Source of the DNA: Smittium mucronatum
Taxonomy: Eukaryota; Kickxellomycota; Harpellomycetes; Harpellales; Legeriomycetaceae
Direction: 5' to 3'
Length of the DNA: 10,870 nucleotides
Assembly: GCA_001953115.1 (NCBI GenBank)
Contig: LSSL01004016.1
Coordinates: 1 to 10,870, forward strand
Below, piece after piece: positions 7,192 to 10,870 of the stretch (positions within the stretch are counted from its first letter, which is position 1; each line of letters opens with the position of its first letter). The notes beneath the pieces were generated by a model. The model was given only the letters and a program-made list of their open reading frames with translations, was not told the origin of the DNA and searched no databases. Both the position numbers and the translations under genes were made by a program.

Positions 7192-8640
7192 AATAATTAA
7201 TTGGGATAAAAAAAGTTGGCTTCTCTAAAACGGATTTGTAGATATAACGATTTCTTTCTAAATTTTCTACTAGGAAAGAAATGGACCTCTTCTACTCTAA
7301 AAAATCTAACTTATTAGATTAGTAAAATTTAATATATTTTTATTTTTAGATACCTGAATAAATCATGTACACTAATAATATCAGTGACTAATCAGTATAT
7401 TAACCTCTTTTTATACACACAAAAGTTGCAATAAGATTAATATCGTTTATTTTGTATTTTAATGTCACATAATTTAAGAGTTACGATATTTTCAAGAATA
7501 TGGTAGATTTTTGCAGAAACAAGCATTTATTATAATGCAAGAGATTTTTTCTGATAAATGGGCCGATAATAGTTTTTTTTTCATAGAATAAGCCTTTAAT
7601 AAACTCATAAAATTATTTTTCGCTGTAGATTTAAACATAATTTTTATGATACTGAGTTATAAGCAACTAGCATTATCTAAACTATTTATTCACGTATTAT
7701 GCGATGTTTGAAATTAGCGAATAAATAGAAGTGAATTTTTTAACACAGTGTCTATCCAGGAAGAGCCTTTTGATTAGGTTAGAGGCTTTAACATTAATAT
7801 TATTCTTTAAATATGCTAAATATGGTTTGATATTCGCTAAAGTTTGATATCTATGCAAATATGATTGTAAAATGTTAATTTTTAATCAACTCGAGCTTAA
7901 TTAAATATTGTATTGGTGTTTTATATTCTATAAAGCTTTTAACCCTTTCAGGGCCGATGGTATAAAAACTGCTTTCATTTTTTGTTCAATGTTATCACTA
8001 AATTGAAAATATTTGTATAATATTGAATAGATAAAAAATATAGCTAATTGAAACAGATAATAAGCTCCGATGGGGATGTGGATAAAATTTGGTACGCAAG
8101 ACATTAAACAACAAAGATTATTTAGGGCCAGATATATATATTTTTCCTTAGCTACCTAAACCTTTTAAGCGTCAAACTCATCATTAGCTATAGCTTAGAT
8201 TGTGTTTATCGTGTTGTTGCATCCGGAATTTTTTTGTCAAAAAAAGTGACAGTTGACTTATCAGTAATTAATATTTAAGTGGTCTATCAGTTTTAGTATT
8301 TTAATCTAAGCAGAAGAATTTTTTTTCATGTTATTAATTGTAATAAAATTGAATGATCTTAAAAATCAATTAGCTCAAAGATAGTTTGGGCTACATTTCA
8401 TATTTTCTATATATATGTGTTAAAGAATTAATGGATAAGCCATTAATATAAAAAATGATCTTCTGTAAAATCATTTTTGCATCTAGCTTTATCGTATTAT
8501 AGGAGAAACTAAAGAAATGCTAAAAATACGCAGAAAATTATGCGAAATGCGTAGAAAAGACTGATTTCTACTTTATTTTTTTTGCGTCACGGAGGTTCAT
8601 TTTAAGATAGTGTCATTAAAAAAATAAGAAAAAACGAAGA
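7192..8640. other. Long AT-rich spacer, no gene supported
   Basis: No frame here resembles a known protein and no RNA gene was seen. The first ~100 bases should contain the promoter of the broken paralog, but no clear core element stands out. Two small hairpins lie side by side: ATTAATGG/CCATTAAT (8427-8447, loop of 5) and AAAAATGAT/ATCATTTTT (8451-8478, loop of 10). TTAACCCTTTCAGGG at 7939-7953 resembles a piggyBac-type end, but no partner end was found. Confidence 0.55.
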
Positions 8641-8643
8641 TGA

Positions 8644-9459
8644 AGTATAGAAAAGACTATATTCTTAACTAAAATAAGCTCCTTTGCCGAGCTACCGGCT
8701 GAGTACCTACAGAAAAAGAGCACAATAAACCAACCAAAAGATTCTCCCTTGCAATTTCTTAAAGCAGGCTGGATGACTGAAGTCTTTATTTGTATGAAAA
8801 ATGCACTTTGTTATCGAATAAAAGCACATTAAAGATATTGAACTTCTATTCAGAGCCTATATCTAACAGTATTAATAAAATTAGACTCCCACCCAAACGT
8901 GGGATTGATCGACATGGCTTTCCTGTAAATAGATGCTAGATGATGAGATCCTTCTGATGCCAAACGCTGAAATTTTACACTAGAATATGTCCAAACTATG
9001 CTAAAAGATCGGTTACTTATGTTTAGAGATAGCCCTTTTCTGGAATCTCTGCTCTCCGAATCTTTCTGCGCTGTGTAAACTGCTCCCAACCAGGATTAGT
9101 ATAACGCTGTCTAAAATTTTAGTATTTTATAGTTTGAAAGATACACTATCAAGTTCCTAAATCAGGGAAAAGTGTTTCAGCCTAAGAAAAAGATCGATTT
9201 CTACGTTTTTTTTAAATCTCTGATTTACTGGTAAATAAAATCAGCAAGCAATTGATGTCTAAGTACGCATGGGTTTATCTGACTATCCATCAGCCTGTTA
9301 AATAAGAGAAATCAATTTCAAGTAACACATCCCATACATTCCAAACTGTATCAGCTTAGGTAATCTGAATAACTGAAGATACATCTAGACTCGAATTATA
9401 CTGGTGCCAATGGAATCAAGGTTAAAAGAGTGAATGCGCCCCTGGATAGAGCCCAGTTT
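8644..9459 (+). pseudogene. Possible ancient decayed coding region, unknown protein
   Basis: This patch is visibly less AT-rich than its flanks. One plus-strand frame reads like protein through most of it but contains many stops of all three kinds (for example 8830, 8839, 8926, 8941, 9076, 9097, 9130, 9232). Protein-like segments in this frame include SSFAELPAEYLQKK, LKAGWMTEVFICMKNAL, NFTLEYVQTMLKDRLLMF, FERYTIKFLNQGKVFQPKK and NYTGANGIKVKRVNAPLDR. The first 62 codons are open. No family was recognised. The stop frequency is close to that expected by chance in AT-rich DNA, and a shorter minus-strand frame (8850-9089) overlaps, so strand and coding origin remain uncertain. Confidence 0.27.
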
Positions 9460-9466
9460 TAACTGA

Positions 9467-10088
9467 GTTAATAAAATTCGAACATTTGTAAAAAAATACC
9501 TTCAATTTTACCTTAATTCCTCACAAAAATAGTTTCTTAGAACATAGATATGGCTTTTTTGAATAATAATTAAATACCTAAGCATTAAATTAGCCAAAAT
9601 GCATATCATCAGATTCATTTTTAGCTGTTTTTTATTATCCACTATTTGATTCCTATTAGATAAATGATTCTGATATTTTTCATTATCTCTTAATTTAGTA
9701 CATAATTTTTGAAATTTAATATTAATAAATAACTTTAGATGTGTCACCCAAGACCTTGAAATACTCTTGGGTATTACTTAGCGAGAGTTTTTGTTCAGAA
9801 AGAATTAAATCTAGATATTATGAATTAATAATAAAATATCTTTAGCAAATAGTATTCTATGAGCGCTATATATGGAATATCAGGGTTTAAGATATCAAAT
9901 GAATTGATTATCGCTGAGAGAGAAGGGATTTCTAGTGAATTTTAATTTCAATAATTCGTAAAACACACCATCTTTTTCCTGAGGTTTTGGAAAAAACTAG
10001 TTTTTCTATATAATTTTTTTTTCTTTCTTTTTTTACGGGAAATTTATTTCAAAGTTAATAAAAAGTTGTAAAAACCAATTTAAAAAAA
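9467..10088. other. AT-rich spacer, no gene supported
   Basis: Only A/T-rich low-complexity sequence is seen. A minus-strand frame at 9508-9747 begins with GTG, is rich in Lys, Asn, Ile and Leu, and has no motif; it is what AT-rich DNA gives by chance. Confidence 0.55.
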
Positions 10089-10870
10089 TTAAAAAAAGTA
10101 GAATTTTTCGAAAAAAATTCTCCTGTCCCCACTCTGCCACTCTAGCAGATCCATACCTCGAGGGCATTGGTTCAAGGGGGTTGGTAAATTACTTTTACTC
10201 TGGAGCTCAAGTTTTCGTGGCAAGCGGATGCCAATCAGAAATTTGGCTGTTTCCAACACAAATTTATGATCAGCGGTGTCAGCTTTTAGCTGACATAAAG
10301 CATATTTAGATCCCCCCCCCCTCCCAAGGAGTTTTCCAACTATCCCCAACAGAATTAATTGAAATTAAAAAGTTGGTTTTTTATGTTTGAGAGAATCGGT
10401 GCAGGTATATGCCAGCCAATCTTCTATGTTTGTTGTCTATCCCATAGAACGCAGTTTTATAAGGTGTGTTCGACAGTTTCAGGCACATTGATTTTTCAGA
10501 AGGCACATTTTTTTTAAATTTTTCATCTACAAATTTCATATTTTATGGTCGCTGGACGGTCCGAAAAATCCCCATTAGTATTTTACCGATGTCTTGGAGG
10601 CCAAGTTTTAGTTCAGGTTACAGCAGCTGAAGATTCATCCAGTTTCTTTTTCCACCTACTTTTCGGTCCACCGTCCACTGGTGGATTTTAGAGTGGTTAC
10701 TTTTATTTTTGCTGTCGACTGTTGTGATGATCGTTTCATCTTTTGAATTAATAACACAAATTTTTTCTATCCATCTTGCACTACAGGTCACTCAGGTGGC
10801 CAATCTGGCCTTGATGGGTGACTTAATGAGACCGGCTATCCAAGTTTTTAAAGTTGGAAATTTGTGATAT
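10089..10870 (-). pseudogene. Decayed coding region, probably from a mobile element, open at the window edge
   Basis: On the minus strand one frame runs from the window edge to 10381 with only four stops (10792-10794, 10618-10620, 10543-10545, 10381-10383), fewer than chance would give at this base composition. It includes WIEKICVINSKDETIITTVD, HQWTVDRKVGGKRNWM and KLSNTPYKTAFYGIDNKHRR. A second frame, open from about 10349 to 10089 and without an ATG, follows across a C10/G10 run. It contains ADTADHKFVLETAKF, which resembles the Ala-Asp-x-x-Ser-Asp-His-x-Leu-Val segment at the C-terminal end of LINE (RTE-like) endonucleases. That similarity is from memory of the motif and is weak. The part nearer the window edge was not assigned. 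The region may belong to a different element from the one at 1-706. Confidence 0.35.
10312..10321 (+). repeat. C10 homopolymer
   Basis: A run of ten C is followed by TCCC. It lies where the two minus-strand frames of the decayed region meet, so slippage here may have caused the frame change. Similar runs are at 3658-3668, 4231-4240 (G) and 5399-5408. Confidence 0.8.

Noticed and set aside
7192..7210. Microsporidian CCC-type promoter motif upstream of the broken paralog (ATCCCAATTAATTATT before ATG)
   Set aside because: The intact paralog lacks any similar motif near its start, so a three-base match is not evidence.
7939..7956. TTAACCCTTTCAGGGCCG as a piggyBac-type end
   Set aside because: No matching inverted end followed by TTAA was found within the next kilobase.
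8644..9459. Stop-codon reassignment (TAA/TAG read as Gln) to explain the in-frame stops
   Set aside because: The intact 576-codon gene and the reverse transcriptase frame use ordinary CAA/CAG for Gln with no internal stops, and all three stop types appear here, so decay fits better.
9508..9747. 79-codon minus-strand frame
   Set aside because: It starts with GTG, is Lys/Asn/Ile-rich, has no motif or context, and such frames are common in AT-rich DNA.
10117..10180. tRNA-like sequence (TGGCAGAGTGG and GGTTCAA-type strings)
   Set aside because: The pieces do not pair into acceptor, D and T arms in the right order on either strand.

Overview
This window is strongly AT-rich and looks like nuclear DNA from a eukaryote. 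It holds a non-LTR retrotransposon with endonuclease and reverse transcriptase parts, a foldback/MITE-like DNA element flanked by TA, long AT-rich spacers, and two intron-less genes for secretory or membrane proteins with N-terminal signal peptides. No operon structure, Shine-Dalgarno logic, rRNA or tRNA was seen. A parasitic protist or a repeat-rich microsporidian would fit, but nothing in the sequence fixes the lineage.

Layout. At 1-706 (minus) is the remnant of a LINE: the start of an apurinic-type endonuclease is joined, in another frame, to the front half of a reverse transcriptase that runs off the window edge. At 973-2703 (minus) is an intact 576-residue gene: signal peptide, Ser-rich stalk built from a 45-bp/15-aa tandem repeat, a conserved alpha-rich region, one C-terminal membrane segment and a terminal Cys-Cys-Cys-Cys. 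At 2704-3521 is an AT-rich spacer with a 24-bp perfect palindrome. At 3522-4397 is an ~876-bp foldback element with long terminal inverted repeats; each arm carries a degenerate motif array of 22-bp period, six copies on the left and seven on the right, followed by a C11/G10 run. At 5427-7191 (minus) is a second member of the same gene family, broken by an out-of-frame A12 tract and one in-frame TAA. At 7192-8640 and 9467-10088 are AT-rich spacers. At about 8644-9459 is a slightly GC-richer patch that may be a very old decayed coding region. At 10089-10870 (minus) is a decayed coding region of mobile-element type.

How the parts relate. The two family members lie on the same strand about 2.7 kb apart with the foldback element between them, as expected after tandem duplication and later insertion. 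They share the C-terminal ~340 residues (Gly-Asn-Glu...Gln-Leu-Ile-Lys-Leu, Ile-Arg-Arg-Phe-Thr, Ile-Asp-Leu-Phe-Gly-Asn-Asp-Val, Tyr-Tyr-Asn-Leu, membrane helix, Cys4 tail). Their N-terminal ectodomains are unrelated: Ser/Thr/Asn-rich repeats in one, Cys-, acid- and base-rich in the other. This pattern is typical of rapidly evolving surface or secreted protein families. I do not recognise the family. The most distinctive signals are the family with its Cys4 tail and the 22-bp-phased array in the foldback element.
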